In this document: piece after piece, positions 36,886-46,453 of the stretch | How the letters are laid out: the number at the start of each line of letters is the position of its first letter | Position numbering within the stretch: position 1 is the stretch's first letter | NCBI RefSeq assembly: GCF_001591265.1 | Contig: NZ_BCUL01000003.1 | Coordinates: forward strand, 106,296-170,295 | Direction of reading: 5' to 3' | DNA: 64,000 nucleotides | Source: Moraxella atlantae NBRC 14588 | GTDB taxonomy: Bacteria; Pseudomonadota; Gammaproteobacteria; Pseudomonadales; Moraxellaceae | The notes under the pieces: generated by a model | Told to the model about the DNA's origin: nothing | What the model saw: the letters and a program-made list of their open reading frames with translations, nothing else | Database searches by the model: none | Program-made: the position numbers and the translations under genes

Positions 36886-37925
36886 ACGCTGCCCTCACGA
36901 TTAGGCGCGTCAATATCCACCAGCCGAAAGCCGCGACTGACCAAAAATTGATACGCCTCGACAAACTGTTGCCACAACACGCGGTTATACACCAACGTGA
37001 TACGGGTGCGTGGCAAGTCTTTGAGCGTGAAAACCGCCGTGCTCATGAAGGTATAAATTTCAATTACTTGGTTGGGGTATTGGCGCAATTCAGCCATGAC
37101 ATAATCCTCGATGATGTTGTCAGTGGCAAGCACGGGCAACAACGCGCCAAAATCCAAGCGTTCGCGCGGATGTGGTACAAACGCATCGATGGCAAAGCGC
37201 GTGACCATGGTTTGCACCAGTTCGCGGTATGCCGCCTCACCAATAAAAGCGTCCAACCCTTGGCCAAGTAGCAGCCGCTTGACGGTTTGGTCAGCTTTAT
37301 CTGTTTTATCAATGGGCTGATTATGGACAAGCGGTGACGGCAAATCCTTGTATAACGCAATGGGGATCGTATTTGCGATGACGTTTTTTTCATGGGGGAA
37401 AATCGTGTAATGCGCCTGCGATGCTGCCAACACCGCACCGACATCGGCATAGCGCACACCGAGCAATTTTTTAAACGCTTGCATGGCACGGGATTTGGGC
37501 AACGGCTGATGATAGCTAGAGTTGGGAAAAATATTTGCCGTGCCATCATCAAACGTGTATAGCTGGTGAAAGTTAATTTTTGCCATGACATATTGCAAAA
37601 ATAGCACATCGATACTGGCAAGATACACGCGCTCGACAAATTGTTGCCACAGATTGAGCTGCTTTAAGGTGTGTTTTAGCTGATGTAATGTGGCAAACCG
37701 CTGCTGCCACGTTTGGTTTTTGAGCACAACAAAAGCCGCTTGATCGCACACGGCTTGCAACTTAGCAAAGTAATACCGATGTTTGGCGTGGTCAGCATAC
37801 GGCAAATACAAGCCGATGATCTGAGCAGGCTGCGTGATCAAGTCCGCGATAATACGCTGAGCAATCAGCACCTGTAGCGGCGTGATACAAATAAACACAT
37901 GGCGTTGGGCGATAGATGGTGGCAT
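36882..37925 (-). CDS. family 52 glycosyltransferase, candidate nonulosonate transferase
   Basis: A 347-residue protein resembling GT52 (Neisseria Lst-type sialyltransferases). HVFICITPLQVLIAQRI at the start, FDDGTANIFPNSSY in the middle and FVPHPRE with the late STAVFTLKDL region fit the family, which uses CMP-sialic acid. Because this cluster makes CMP-pseudaminic acid, that sugar is the likely donor, which is inference. It lies 3 bp after wzx and overlaps the GT14 start by 4 bp. Confidence 0.78.
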   Translation of the reverse strand: MPPSIAQRHVFICITPLQVLIAQRIIADLITQPAQIIGLYLPYADHAKHRYYFAKLQAVCDQAAFVVLKNQTWQQRFATLHQLKHTLKQLNLWQQFVERVYLASIDVLFLQYVMAKINFHQLYTFDDGTANIFPNSSYHQPLPKSRAMQAFKKLLGVRYADVGAVLAASQAHYTIFPHEKNVIANTIPIALYKDLPSPLVHNQPIDKTDKADQTVKRLLLGQGLDAFIGEAAYRELVQTMVTRFAIDAFVPHPRERLDFGALLPVLATDNIIEDYVMAELRQYPNQVIEIYTFMSTAVFTLKDLPRTRITLVYNRVLWQQFVEAYQFLVSRGFRLVDIDAPNREGSV

Positions 37926-37928
37926 GAT

Positions 37929-39233
37929 TTATACAGGCTCAATTCGTTTGGTCAGATGGTACAGCAGCGGCAGCAGCACGGCATTGCTGGCAAGCGTCGC
38001 CAAAGGCACCCACGTCAGCGCAAGGCTACTGGTGTATGCCAACACCGCGACATATACCAGTGTCGAGAGCATGGACGCGGCGGCAATTTGGCGGTTTTTG
38101 CCATGATAAAACAGCACATTGACCCACAGCAAATACGGTATCAGTAGCATAAACGCCGCGGTAAAACAAGCGACATAATACTGACTGTCCGCAAATGCCG
38201 CCCCCAACAGCCACCCAAACAGCGAACGCGGCAGCAACCACACCACCCCTGCGGCAATAGGGGCGAGCAGCAGGCTCATCAGCCCCCAACGATGCAACCG
38301 CACGATAGGCATACGCCGCGCTTTAAATGCCTCATACAGATACGGCACGGCCGCGCTATTGACGGCCATGATAACGACACTGACCGCACCAGCAAGCTGC
38401 ACACCTGCGGCATACACACCCAAATCCGCCGCGCTAAAACGCTGATACACCCACACGCGGTCAAGCTGGCCCTTGAGCGTGTAGCTGAGCGCGTGCAACA
38501 CCAACGGCAGCCCAAGCGCGACGATATAGCGCATCGCCAACCACAGCCGCCGCTTGCGCCAGCTAAGGCGTATGCCCAGCCGCGTACGCATGAGCAGCCA
38601 CGCTAGGCAGGCGGTGATGGCTTGTGCCAACACGATGGCCAATAGCCGCGCCGCGACTTGACCGTCCGCGCCAGTTGCCACACGATCAGCCGTCATGGCA
38701 GAAAAAAACATCACCGTCAAACCAACGTTGGTGGTTGCCAGCAACAGCTGCAACGCCAGATAATCCCACGCGCGTTTTTGGCATTGGCGCACGGCAAGCT
38801 GGCTTTGTACCAGACTTTGCCCCAACGCCAACAGCGTGCTATAGCCCAGCAGCTGTGTATTGAGCGACAGCTGATTGCCAAGCAGCGCACCTGCCACAAC
38901 CAGCCCACACGCCACCACCGCCCACAGACCAACGCTCAGCAGCGCGCCTGCCAACACCACATTGCCCAACCCGTGTTTGCCATACACATAATAGTAGCGC
39001 GTGATGGCAGCGTTTTGCGACAGGCTAATAAAAATCAACAAAAACGCGCTAACGGCGGTATAAAACGCCAACGCGCCAAACCCTGCCACTCCCAACTGAC
39101 GCGTCAGATACGGCAACAGCACAAACGGCACAGCTTTACTCAGCAGCTCACCTGCCACATAAATCGCGCTGTCTTTGACCATACCTTGGGTCAAGCGTTT
39201 GCGCCAAATCTGCGCCGTACTTGCCAATGTCAT
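37929..39233 (-). CDS. wzx: Wzx-type oligosaccharide flippase
   Basis: A 434-residue MATE/PST-fold membrane protein with about 12 predicted helices. SAIYVAGELLSKAVPFVLLPYLTRQLG is the usual first segment of polysaccharide flippases. It should move the lipid-linked oligosaccharide to the periplasmic side. It lies between pseI and the glycosyltransferases with gaps of 17 and 3 bp, so it is within the operon. Confidence 0.88.
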   Translation of the reverse strand: MTLASTAQIWRKRLTQGMVKDSAIYVAGELLSKAVPFVLLPYLTRQLGVAGFGALAFYTAVSAFLLIFISLSQNAAITRYYYVYGKHGLGNVVLAGALLSVGLWAVVACGLVVAGALLGNQLSLNTQLLGYSTLLALGQSLVQSQLAVRQCQKRAWDYLALQLLLATTNVGLTVMFFSAMTADRVATGADGQVAARLLAIVLAQAITACLAWLLMRTRLGIRLSWRKRRLWLAMRYIVALGLPLVLHALSYTLKGQLDRVWVYQRFSAADLGVYAAGVQLAGAVSVVIMAVNSAAVPYLYEAFKARRMPIVRLHRWGLMSLLLAPIAAGVVWLLPRSLFGWLLGAAFADSQYYVACFTAAFMLLIPYLLWVNVLFYHGKNRQIAAASMLSTLVYVAVLAYTSSLALTWVPLATLASNAVLLPLLYHLTKRIEPV

Positions 39234-39250
39234 TGGGTAGCTGATCTAGA

Positions 39251-40372
39251 TTAGTGCTCGCGTTCGTCAGTTGGTTCGGTGGCAAGCACATCCCAGCTGA
39301 CGGCGGTATTTGCCGCAATATCTGTCGTCACGCGTTTGCCAATGATGGCATCATAAAACTTAGGCGACACGCCAAAACCAGGGCGCACGCTGCGGATATG
39401 CTGCGCTGTGACGACCTCGCCTGCCTGCATGTCTTGCACAAAATACAACGAACGGCGAAACTGCGCGTTGCCTTGTTCACTGGACTTGCGCCCATAATCT
39501 ACCCGTCCCAACGCTTGCCACGCCGTATAACTATCGCGGCACAGCGCTGCCAACTCATCGGCCTGTAATGAAAAACTGTCATCCGCGCCGCCGCCATTAC
39601 GATCAAGCGTGACATGTTTTTCGATGATGCACGCGCCCAACGCAATACTGGCAATCGCCGTGGTATTATCCAGTGTGTGGTCAGATAAGCCAATCGGCAC
39701 GCCAAACGCGGTTTGCATATCCAACATGGTGCGCAAGTTATAATCGGCAGCAAGTGCAGGATAACCGCTCACGCAATGTAAGAGCGCAAGCTGCCGACAG
39801 CCGCCATCATACGCCGCCGCAACTGCCTCACCGATTTCATCTTTATCCGCCATACCTGTTGAGATAATCAGCGGCTTGCCCGTGCTGGCAGCATAGCGAA
39901 TCAGCGGCAAATCCACCGCCTCAAATGAGGCGATTTTGTAGGCAGAGGCGTTTAGCTCCTCGAGCAAATCCACCGCCGTGCTATCAAACGGTGAGCTAAA
40001 AATCGTGATACCCACTTGACGCGCATACTCAAACAATGGCTTGTGCCAGTCCCATGGCGTGTGCGCCTCGCGGTATAAGTCATACAACGTGCGTCCATGC
40101 CACAAACCGCCATGAATCTGAAAATCTGGCGCGTCACTGTTTAAGGTAATCGTATCGGGCGTATAAGTTTGCATTTTGACCGCGTTTGCGCCACATGCTT
40201 TTGCCATATCAATGATTTTATAGGCATTGTCTAGGCTGCCGTTGTGGTTGGCAGACATCTCAGCGATGATATACGGCGGCTCGCCTGCGCCGATTTTGCG
40301 CCCATCAATGCTAAGCGATGTAGTAACTGGTAAAGGCGCGGTTGGGCTAAAATTGGGGATAGATTGGGTCAT
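39251..40372 (-). CDS. pseI: pseudaminic acid synthase PseI
   Basis: A 373-residue NeuB-fold enzyme that condenses phosphoenolpyruvate with 6-deoxy-AltdiNAc to give pseudaminic acid. IIAEMSANHNGSLDNAYKII, VKMQTYTPDTIT, SSPFDSTAVDLLEELN and EKHVTLDRNGGGADDSFSL are conserved, with a C-terminal SAF domain (AGEVVTAQHIRSVRPGFG). The surrounding pse genes favour PseI over NeuB or LegI. The downstream wzx begins 17 bp later. Confidence 0.92.
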   Translation of the reverse strand: MTQSIPNFSPTAPLPVTTSLSIDGRKIGAGEPPYIIAEMSANHNGSLDNAYKIIDMAKACGANAVKMQTYTPDTITLNSDAPDFQIHGGLWHGRTLYDLYREAHTPWDWHKPLFEYARQVGITIFSSPFDSTAVDLLEELNASAYKIASFEAVDLPLIRYAASTGKPLIISTGMADKDEIGEAVAAAYDGGCRQLALLHCVSGYPALAADYNLRTMLDMQTAFGVPIGLSDHTLDNTTAIASIALGACIIEKHVTLDRNGGGADDSFSLQADELAALCRDSYTAWQALGRVDYGRKSSEQGNAQFRRSLYFVQDMQAGEVVTAQHIRSVRPGFGVSPKFYDAIIGKRVTTDIAANTAVSWDVLATEPTDEREH

Positions 40373-40392
40373 GGCTGGCTGATAGGTTCACA

Positions 40393-42051
40393 TTAAAATA
40401 AAAAGTCTTGCGCCGCCAGCACAAAATTTAGCACCGTTGGCGCGCTAGTGTCTGTGTCAGGCGATTTAGGCAAAATCGTGTTGCTTGGCTGGCAAGATGG
40501 CACAAAGCCCAACTTGCGGTGCAGCGCGATGGACGCGGTATTGTGTGCCAACACCTGCGCATCAATCACGGCTGGTGGATTATCGGCATTCAATGCATCT
40601 GCCAATGCCAGTACCGCCAGCGCAAAGCCCCACCCCTGCCCACGCGGACAATCGGGCGCAAGATAAAACCCCCATGTGGCGCGTTTGGTCTGTGTTGCGC
40701 CTGCGGTCAGTGTCTGATACGGTACTGCTTGGCAGGTGATATTGACAAAACCCATCGGCTTAGCATCGATCAAAAACATCAACAACCGCACATTGGGCGC
40801 GGCAAGCTGACGGCTAAACCAGCGCTGGTGACTTGCCCACGCGATAGTATCTTGCCCAAACATCCATTGGCGCACCGCGTCATGATTACGCCACTGCCAA
40901 ATTTGGCGCATGTCCTCAACCGTTGCCCGACGCACGCGCGCATGGCACAAACGCGCAGCATAGCTCATGGCATTGACCACCCGTGTCGCACCGCGCCCAT
41001 CGACCAACGCAGCAGCACGACGGCTCAACGCAGCATAATCGTTCAATACCTGTGCCAGCGCGTCTGGCAAGTCATCTGCCAGCTGCTCACGCGCACACAC
41101 CGCCACCACACGCGCTTGTTGCAAGGCGGCAGCGATATGGCGTTGGTTATCCGCCAGCACCAACAACACACTGGGCAAACCCAAACAGCAACGCTCCCAC
41201 GTCGTGCTGCCTGCCGCGCCGATGGCGATATCCGCTTGCGCCATCAACTCTGCCATGTTATGGGCATTGATAATGACTTGACAATCAAACGCTGCTGTTT
41301 TGGCAAACGCCTGCACGCTAGCACTGTGTGGTGCGGTCTTGCCCATGACCACTGTGACGTTCAATGCTTTGCTGTGATCCATACAAGCATTTAGACATTG
41401 CAAAATTTTAAGCGTGATATTGTCTTGATCCACACCGCCTAGATTCACCAAAATCGTGTTCGGCCTGGCTTGACGCTTGCGCCTGCTCAGACTTGCTTCT
41501 CGCCATTGCCGAAACTCATCGCGCAATAACGCATAGCGCGTACCAAGCAATAAGCGGCAATTGCTAGGCACAAGATTTTGATAATCACCAAGTTGTCGCC
41601 CAAAATTTTGGTCAAGTAACACATCGCAATCATGCGCGCGATCGGCCAAATCATCAATCACCAAGATTTTGACGTTTGGCAATAAGTGTCTGGCCCGTTG
41701 CTGCCACGGTTTGGCCAATGCGTAATGGTCGATGATAAGCCAATCGGGCTGATAGTCGGCTAAAATCGGCTGACAATCGGCAAAGTCATTGGCTTCACTC
41801 ACGCCAAGCCACGCGCTGTGAGCATACGCCATGCCAGCGTTTTGGTCACACGCCGATGGGCTGGGTGTTGCCAACCCAAAAACCTCATACCCTGCCTGCG
41901 CAATCACCGCCGATAAATGCCCGTCATGCGCTCGGCAAATAAACGCCACCGTATGCCCTGTTGTGCGCAATACCTCGGCAAGCGTCAAGCAGCGCATGAC
42001 ATGACCACTGCCAATCGCTAGGCTGGCATCGGCTCTAATGATAACACGCAT
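40393..42051 (-). CDS. pseG-pseH: fused PseG UDP-sugar hydrolase and PseH N-acetyltransferase
   Basis: A 552-residue two-domain protein. Residues 1 to about 345 are PseG: MRVIIRADASLAIGSGHVMRCLTLAEVL opens it and VNLGGVDQDN and AIGAAGSTTWERCCLGLPS follow. PseG removes UDP. From about residue 365, VRRATVEDMRQIWQWRNHDAVRQWM starts a GNAT domain, with GFYLAPDCPRGQGWGFAL and HRKLGFV, matching PseH, which acetylates the 4-amino group. In Helicobacter and Campylobacter these are separate genes. The ATG at 42051 lies inside the end of pseF, overlapping by 17 bp. Confidence 0.88.
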   Translation of the reverse strand: MRVIIRADASLAIGSGHVMRCLTLAEVLRTTGHTVAFICRAHDGHLSAVIAQAGYEVFGLATPSPSACDQNAGMAYAHSAWLGVSEANDFADCQPILADYQPDWLIIDHYALAKPWQQRARHLLPNVKILVIDDLADRAHDCDVLLDQNFGRQLGDYQNLVPSNCRLLLGTRYALLRDEFRQWREASLSRRKRQARPNTILVNLGGVDQDNITLKILQCLNACMDHSKALNVTVVMGKTAPHSASVQAFAKTAAFDCQVIINAHNMAELMAQADIAIGAAGSTTWERCCLGLPSVLLVLADNQRHIAAALQQARVVAVCAREQLADDLPDALAQVLNDYAALSRRAAALVDGRGATRVVNAMSYAARLCHARVRRATVEDMRQIWQWRNHDAVRQWMFGQDTIAWASHQRWFSRQLAAPNVRLLMFLIDAKPMGFVNITCQAVPYQTLTAGATQTKRATWGFYLAPDCPRGQGWGFALAVLALADALNADNPPAVIDAQVLAHNTASIALHRKLGFVPSCQPSNTILPKSPDTDTSAPTVLNFVLAAQDFLF

Positions 42052-42730
42052 CGTCCGCACCATGCCGCAAGCGGTACACCATCTCGGCAAATTGCCAGTC
42101 CGCTTCCTCATCAATATCAACCACACTGTGTTTAGGCAACACAAAGCCTATCGCATGGTTATGAATCGATGCCTCCGTCAGCCATGTTGCCGCCTTGCCC
42201 CAATAAAACTGCCCTGCGTCATGATACGCCTGTGGCAAATCCTGCGTTCGGCTTTGCTCATATTGGCCAAACACACTGGCAAGCTGCTGATGCGCATCAA
42301 GTTTTAAGGCGCGCAAAATATTGGCATCAAACGCCAACACGGGCAAACAATACAAACTGTCGGATTGTTGCCAGTTTGCCAAACTTTGCGCAAGTACCGA
42401 CACGGGCAACAGCGGCGTGCACGGGTACAGGCAACAGACATTGGTGGTCGCGGACAAACCCAAATCAGCGATAGCATGCCGTATCACTGCCACTGTGGTG
42501 GCATGATCATCGGCTAACTTGGCAGGACGCACAACAACCTGCGCGCCATGGGCGTGCGCGATATCAGCAATGGCAGCGTCATCGGTGGATACATAAATTT
42601 GGTCAAACAACTGGCTGGCTTGGGCAGTGGCAATGGCATGGGCTAGCATGGGTTTGCCACAAAAGTCTTTGCTGTTTTTGTGTGGAATGCGCTTGCTACC
42701 ACCACGGGCAGGGATGATACAGCTATTCAT
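42035..42730 (-). CDS. pseF: pseudaminic acid cytidylyltransferase PseF
   Basis: A 231-residue CMP-sugar synthase. IIPARGGSKRIPHKNSKDFCGKPM is the CTP-binding signature, IYVSTDDAAIADIA the next block and VDIDEEADWQFAE the metal-binding Asp region. It activates pseudaminic acid as CMP-Pse. It overlaps pseC by 4 bp and the fused pseG-pseH by 17 bp, showing tight coupling. Confidence 0.92.
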   Translation of the reverse strand: MNSCIIPARGGSKRIPHKNSKDFCGKPMLAHAIATAQASQLFDQIYVSTDDAAIADIAHAHGAQVVVRPAKLADDHATTVAVIRHAIADLGLSATTNVCCLYPCTPLLPVSVLAQSLANWQQSDSLYCLPVLAFDANILRALKLDAHQQLASVFGQYEQSRTQDLPQAYHDAGQFYWGKAATWLTEASIHNHAIGFVLPKHSVVDIDEEADWQFAEMVYRLRHGADDACYH

Positions 42731-43935
42731 AACGCGCTTGTCGCCTGTTTGGTTGCATGATTTAACGCATCTTTTAATGTGGCGATCACGCGATCTTGCT
42801 GCGCGTCGGTCAAATCATAATACAATGGTAAGCTGATTGCACCTGCGTAGTACGCTTCAGCATGGGGAAAATCGCCGACCTCAAAGCCCATCGCGCGGTA
42901 ATACGGTTGGGTATGCACAGGGATATAATGCACGTTTACACCGATGTCATGCGCGCGCAGTGTATCAAACACCGCGCGGCGCACGTTGGGCGCGACTTGT
43001 ATCGGATATAAATGCAGCGCGCTGACGTTGCGTGAGTCGCGGTGCGGCAAGCGCACACCAAACGCCGTCACCAAATCGGCAAGCTTGTCATCATAGCGTT
43101 GTGCCAGTGTCTGCCGACGGGTGATAAATGCTTGTAATTTGTCAAGCTGGCTTAGCCCCAACGCGGCTTGCAGTTCGGTCATGCGGTAGTTAAAGCCCAA
43201 TTCAAGCTGCTGATAGTACCATGCGCCATCAGGTTTACCGACCATGTGGGCAGAGTCACGCGTGATACCGTGGCTACGCAAGCGCAGCATATGCGCCGCC
43301 AGATCCTCGCGGTTGGTGGTTGCCAGTCCGCCCTCTGCCGTGGTGATGATTTTGACAGGATGAAAGCTAAACACAGTGATATCACTGTACTGGCAATTAC
43401 CAACAGGCGCGCCGCGATACTGCGCCCCCACCGCGTGTGACGCATCCTCGATAACAGCAAAACCATACTGCTTTGCCAACGCCCCGATGGCAGCCATATC
43501 GCACGGCTCGCCTGCAAAATGCACCACCACCACCACCTTGGGCAAGCGATGCTCCCTAGCCGCCTGTGCCAGTTTGGTTGCCAATGCATCCACCGATAAA
43601 TTGCGCGTGACGGGGTCAATATCGACAAAATCTACCTGCGCCCCACAGTACACACCACAATTTGCTGAGGCGACAAACGTGTTTGGCGTGGTCCACAGCC
43701 AATCACCCACGCCCAACCCCAATGCCAAACAAGCGATATGCAGCGCAGAAGTCGCGCTATTGACCGCCACGCCATAGTTTGCCCTCACACGGCTTGCCAG
43801 CGCGCGCTCAAACTCTGGCACACGCTGACCTTGGGTCAAAAAATCCGACGTAAGCACCGCCACCACCGCGTCGATGTCCGCGTGGGTGATGTGCTGGCGA
43901 CCATAGGGTATAAACTCGGGCTTGGCGTTTGGCAT
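42727..43935 (-). CDS. pseC: PLP-dependent UDP-sugar aminotransferase PseC
   Basis: A 402-residue DegT/DnrJ/EryC1 aminotransferase. The PLP lysine lies in FSFHPVKIITTAEGG; YGRQHITHADIDAVVAVL and LAHYD-like sections precede. PseC aminates C4 of the PseB product. The ATG at 43935 is chosen; an upstream in-frame TTG adds twelve polar residues without a ribosome site. It lies 42 bp after pseB. Confidence 0.92.
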   Translation of the reverse strand: MPNAKPEFIPYGRQHITHADIDAVVAVLTSDFLTQGQRVPEFERALASRVRANYGVAVNSATSALHIACLALGLGVGDWLWTTPNTFVASANCGVYCGAQVDFVDIDPVTRNLSVDALATKLAQAAREHRLPKVVVVVHFAGEPCDMAAIGALAKQYGFAVIEDASHAVGAQYRGAPVGNCQYSDITVFSFHPVKIITTAEGGLATTNREDLAAHMLRLRSHGITRDSAHMVGKPDGAWYYQQLELGFNYRMTELQAALGLSQLDKLQAFITRRQTLAQRYDDKLADLVTAFGVRLPHRDSRNVSALHLYPIQVAPNVRRAVFDTLRAHDIGVNVHYIPVHTQPYYRAMGFEVGDFPHAEAYYAGAISLPLYYDLTDAQQDRVIATLKDALNHATKQATSAL

Positions 43936-43977
43936 GGTGGTTTTTTGGTCTTTGTGTTGGTTGTTTGGCAAAAAAAA

Positions 43978-44982
43978 TCAAATCTGCCCAATACTGTGAG
44001 CGTTTGCGTCAATCCACGCGCGCAATGTCTCAATATCCATCCAGTCTGGATTGGTATCGCTGGCGTACACAAAGCCCTCGGGCACGCGCTTGCCGTCTTT
44101 GATGCGCTCAGGTGAGTCGCCCCAGCCGTTGATTGCAGGCAAAATTTTGTAATAATCGGCGTATTCAAACGTGTGCAGCGCATCTTCACTGCCAATCATC
44201 TGCTCGTGGAGTTTTTCACCAGGGCGAATGCCAACGATTTCTTGCCGCGCATCGGGGGCAATCGCGGTTGCTACCTCCGTCATCAGCATCGATGGAATTT
44301 TTTTGACATAAATCTCACCGCCGACCATATCGGCAAACGCATGCCAAACCAGCTCCACGCCTTGCTCCAAAGAGATCATAAACCGTGTCATGCGCGGATC
44401 GGTGATGGGCAACACGCCACGGTCTTTGATGGACAAAAAATACGGAATCACCGAGCCGCGCGAGCCCATGACGTTGCCATAGCGCACCACGCTAAAGCGT
44501 GTGCCATGTTCACCCGAATACGCATTGCCCGCAACAAACAGCTTATCTGAGGCAAGCTTAGTCGCGCCATACAGATTGACGGGGCTACTGGCTTTGTCGG
44601 TTGAGAGCGCAACAACTTTTTTGACGCCTTTATCAATACAGGCATCAATCAAATTCATTGCGCCCATGATGTTGGTTTTGACGCATTCAAACGGATTGTA
44701 TTCAGCGGTCGGCACAATTTTGGTCGCCGCCGCATGCACCACATAATCCACCCCATCAAGCGCACGATACAAGCGGTCTTTGTCACGCACATCGCCAATA
44801 AAAAACCGCACGCGTGGGTCGTTTTGGTAATGCTTTGCCATCTCCCACTGCTTCATTTCATCGCGTGAAAACACAATCAGCTTTTTGGGATTATATCGCG
44901 CCAACGTCATCGGTACAAAGGTATGTCCAAACGAACCTGTACCACCTGTGACCAAAATCGTTGCATTGTCAAACTGCTTCAT
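43978..44982 (-). CDS. pseB: UDP-GlcNAc 4,6-dehydratase (inverting) PseB
   Basis: A 334-residue short-chain dehydrogenase-type enzyme. ILVTGGTGSFGHTF binds NADP, GDVRDKDRLYRAL and HAAATKIVP follow, and the TxxK-type catalytic region is LSTDKASSPVNLYGATKLASDKLF. It performs the first committed step of pseudaminic acid synthesis. It lies 30 bp after the initiating transferase gene. Confidence 0.94.
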   Translation of the reverse strand: MKQFDNATILVTGGTGSFGHTFVPMTLARYNPKKLIVFSRDEMKQWEMAKHYQNDPRVRFFIGDVRDKDRLYRALDGVDYVVHAAATKIVPTAEYNPFECVKTNIMGAMNLIDACIDKGVKKVVALSTDKASSPVNLYGATKLASDKLFVAGNAYSGEHGTRFSVVRYGNVMGSRGSVIPYFLSIKDRGVLPITDPRMTRFMISLEQGVELVWHAFADMVGGEIYVKKIPSMLMTEVATAIAPDARQEIVGIRPGEKLHEQMIGSEDALHTFEYADYYKILPAINGWGDSPERIKDGKRVPEGFVYASDTNPDWMDIETLRAWIDANAHSIGQI

Positions 44983-45012
44983 TTACCACCACTCTTTATG
45001 TTTTCAAAAAAC

Positions 45013-46392
45013 CTAGCGCGCGCCAAAGCCTGTCAGCATGGTTTGCAACGTCTTAATCACAATCAAACTATCTAGTGCCAGCCCGATATGCTTGATATAA
45101 TAAAAATCGTACTGCACTTTGAGCGCGGTTTCATCCTCATTGCTCGCATAGCCTTGCGTAACCTGCGCCCAACCCGAAATCCCTGGTTTGACAATATGAC
45201 GATAGTTATAAAACGGAATGCGCTGCTCAAACTCACAGACAAAACTTTGCTGCTCGGGGCGCGGACCAATCAAACTCATATCCCCTTTTAGCACGTTGAT
45301 AAACTGCGGCAGCTCATCAATGCGCGTTTTACGGATCAACTTACCCACACGGGTGACGCGCGCGTCATTTTCACTGGCAAATTTTGCCCCATCGCGCTCG
45401 GCATCCAAGCGCATGCTGCGAAATTTATAAATGGTAAACAGCCGCCCCCCTTGCCCAACGCGCTGCTGGGTAAAGATCACCTGACCTGGGCTCTCTAAGC
45501 GGATCGCCAGTGCGGTCACCAGACAAATTGGCAGCACAAGCGGCGCAGATAGCAGCACCGCCAAGCTATCGAGCATTTGTTTGATGCGCAAATAGCCCTG
45601 CGAGGGCAGCAGCGAACCCAAATCGTTCTCATACAAATGCCGAATGGGCAGCCGTCCTGTCAAGGACTCGAGCACCTGACGGTTATTATACACCGCACGC
45701 CCGTGCAATGTCTGCTCAGTCAAAAACCGTTGCCACGGCTCATCAAGCTCAGGCGCGGACAAATCGGCCACAATGGCTTGCACGCTGCGGTCTTGTTCAG
45801 GTGTCAGATGCGGTGTATCCAGCCGCAACCAATGGATGGTCGCCGCATGGGTGACATGGTTTGTCAGTGTGTGAGACAGATCTTGGCACCCACCCAGCGG
45901 AATATACGCCAAATAACGCGTCCGCAGCGCCTGCTCTAGCCACACCGAGGCGACAAAAAACCCCAAGCCAAGCACACTTGCAAACGCCAAATAATACAAT
46001 GAATACGGCAACCGCAGCACCAGCAGCACGCCTGCCAGCAGCAGCGCCACGCCAAGCAGCGTCGGCAGTACCAGCGTGAGCGCGCGCTGACCGGGAAATT
46101 GCGCCAACCGCCGCAGCGCGAACGTCGCAAGCAGCACGCCTAAGCTTACGATAATCAAGCTATTAAGCTGGGTATCCAATAAATCCCAACGCAGCAGCCG
46201 CCCCCGCCAACGCCACCACGCAGGCAATAGCGCGATAACCGCCCAACCCACCACCAAGCGCACGCCCACCCAACGCCACAGCCCCAAAATTTGCGTTGGC
46301 AGCCATGCCCACGCGCGCCGCCCCGTACCCACCACCTCAAAAGACGACGGCGCAGGTTTTGGCGAATAGGTAGGCGTATCGGACATAAGCAT
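45013..46392 (-). CDS. polyprenyl-phosphate sugar-1-phosphate transferase (WbaP/WcaJ-type)
   Basis: A 459-residue initiating transferase. Four hydrophobic helices (about residues 45-165) precede a Rossmann-like part, and the C-terminal catalytic domain starts at LDSLAVLLSAPLVLPIC with QQRVGQGGRLFTIYKFRSM, IDELPQFINVLKGDMSLIGPRPE and PGISGWAQV. It loads the first sugar phosphate onto undecaprenyl phosphate. The long multi-helix form differs from the compact PglC type. The ATG at 46386 is an alternative start. It lies 61 bp after the ligase gene. Confidence 0.88.
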   Translation of the reverse strand: MLMSDTPTYSPKPAPSSFEVVGTGRRAWAWLPTQILGLWRWVGVRLVVGWAVIALLPAWWRWRGRLLRWDLLDTQLNSLIIVSLGVLLATFALRRLAQFPGQRALTLVLPTLLGVALLLAGVLLVLRLPYSLYYLAFASVLGLGFFVASVWLEQALRTRYLAYIPLGGCQDLSHTLTNHVTHAATIHWLRLDTPHLTPEQDRSVQAIVADLSAPELDEPWQRFLTEQTLHGRAVYNNRQVLESLTGRLPIRHLYENDLGSLLPSQGYLRIKQMLDSLAVLLSAPLVLPICLVTALAIRLESPGQVIFTQQRVGQGGRLFTIYKFRSMRLDAERDGAKFASENDARVTRVGKLIRKTRIDELPQFINVLKGDMSLIGPRPEQQSFVCEFEQRIPFYNYRHIVKPGISGWAQVTQGYASNEDETALKVQYDFYYIKHIGLALDSLIVIKTLQTMLTGFGAR

Positions 46393-46453
46393 TTTAACCT
46401 AAAATCAGCTAACACGGCTCACACAGCTGGGGCACAGGCAAGCATGACGCGCC

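Noticed and set aside
40519..41394. Long plus-strand frame opposite pseG-pseH
   Set aside because: It is antisense to a well-supported gene with conserved motifs and has no recognisable domain.
39251..43935. Legionaminic or N-acetylneuraminic acid pathway instead of pseudaminic acid
   Set aside because: The set PseB-PseC-PseF-PseG/H-PseI is complete and in pathway-typical form; no NeuA/NeuC or Leg-type epimerase is seen.
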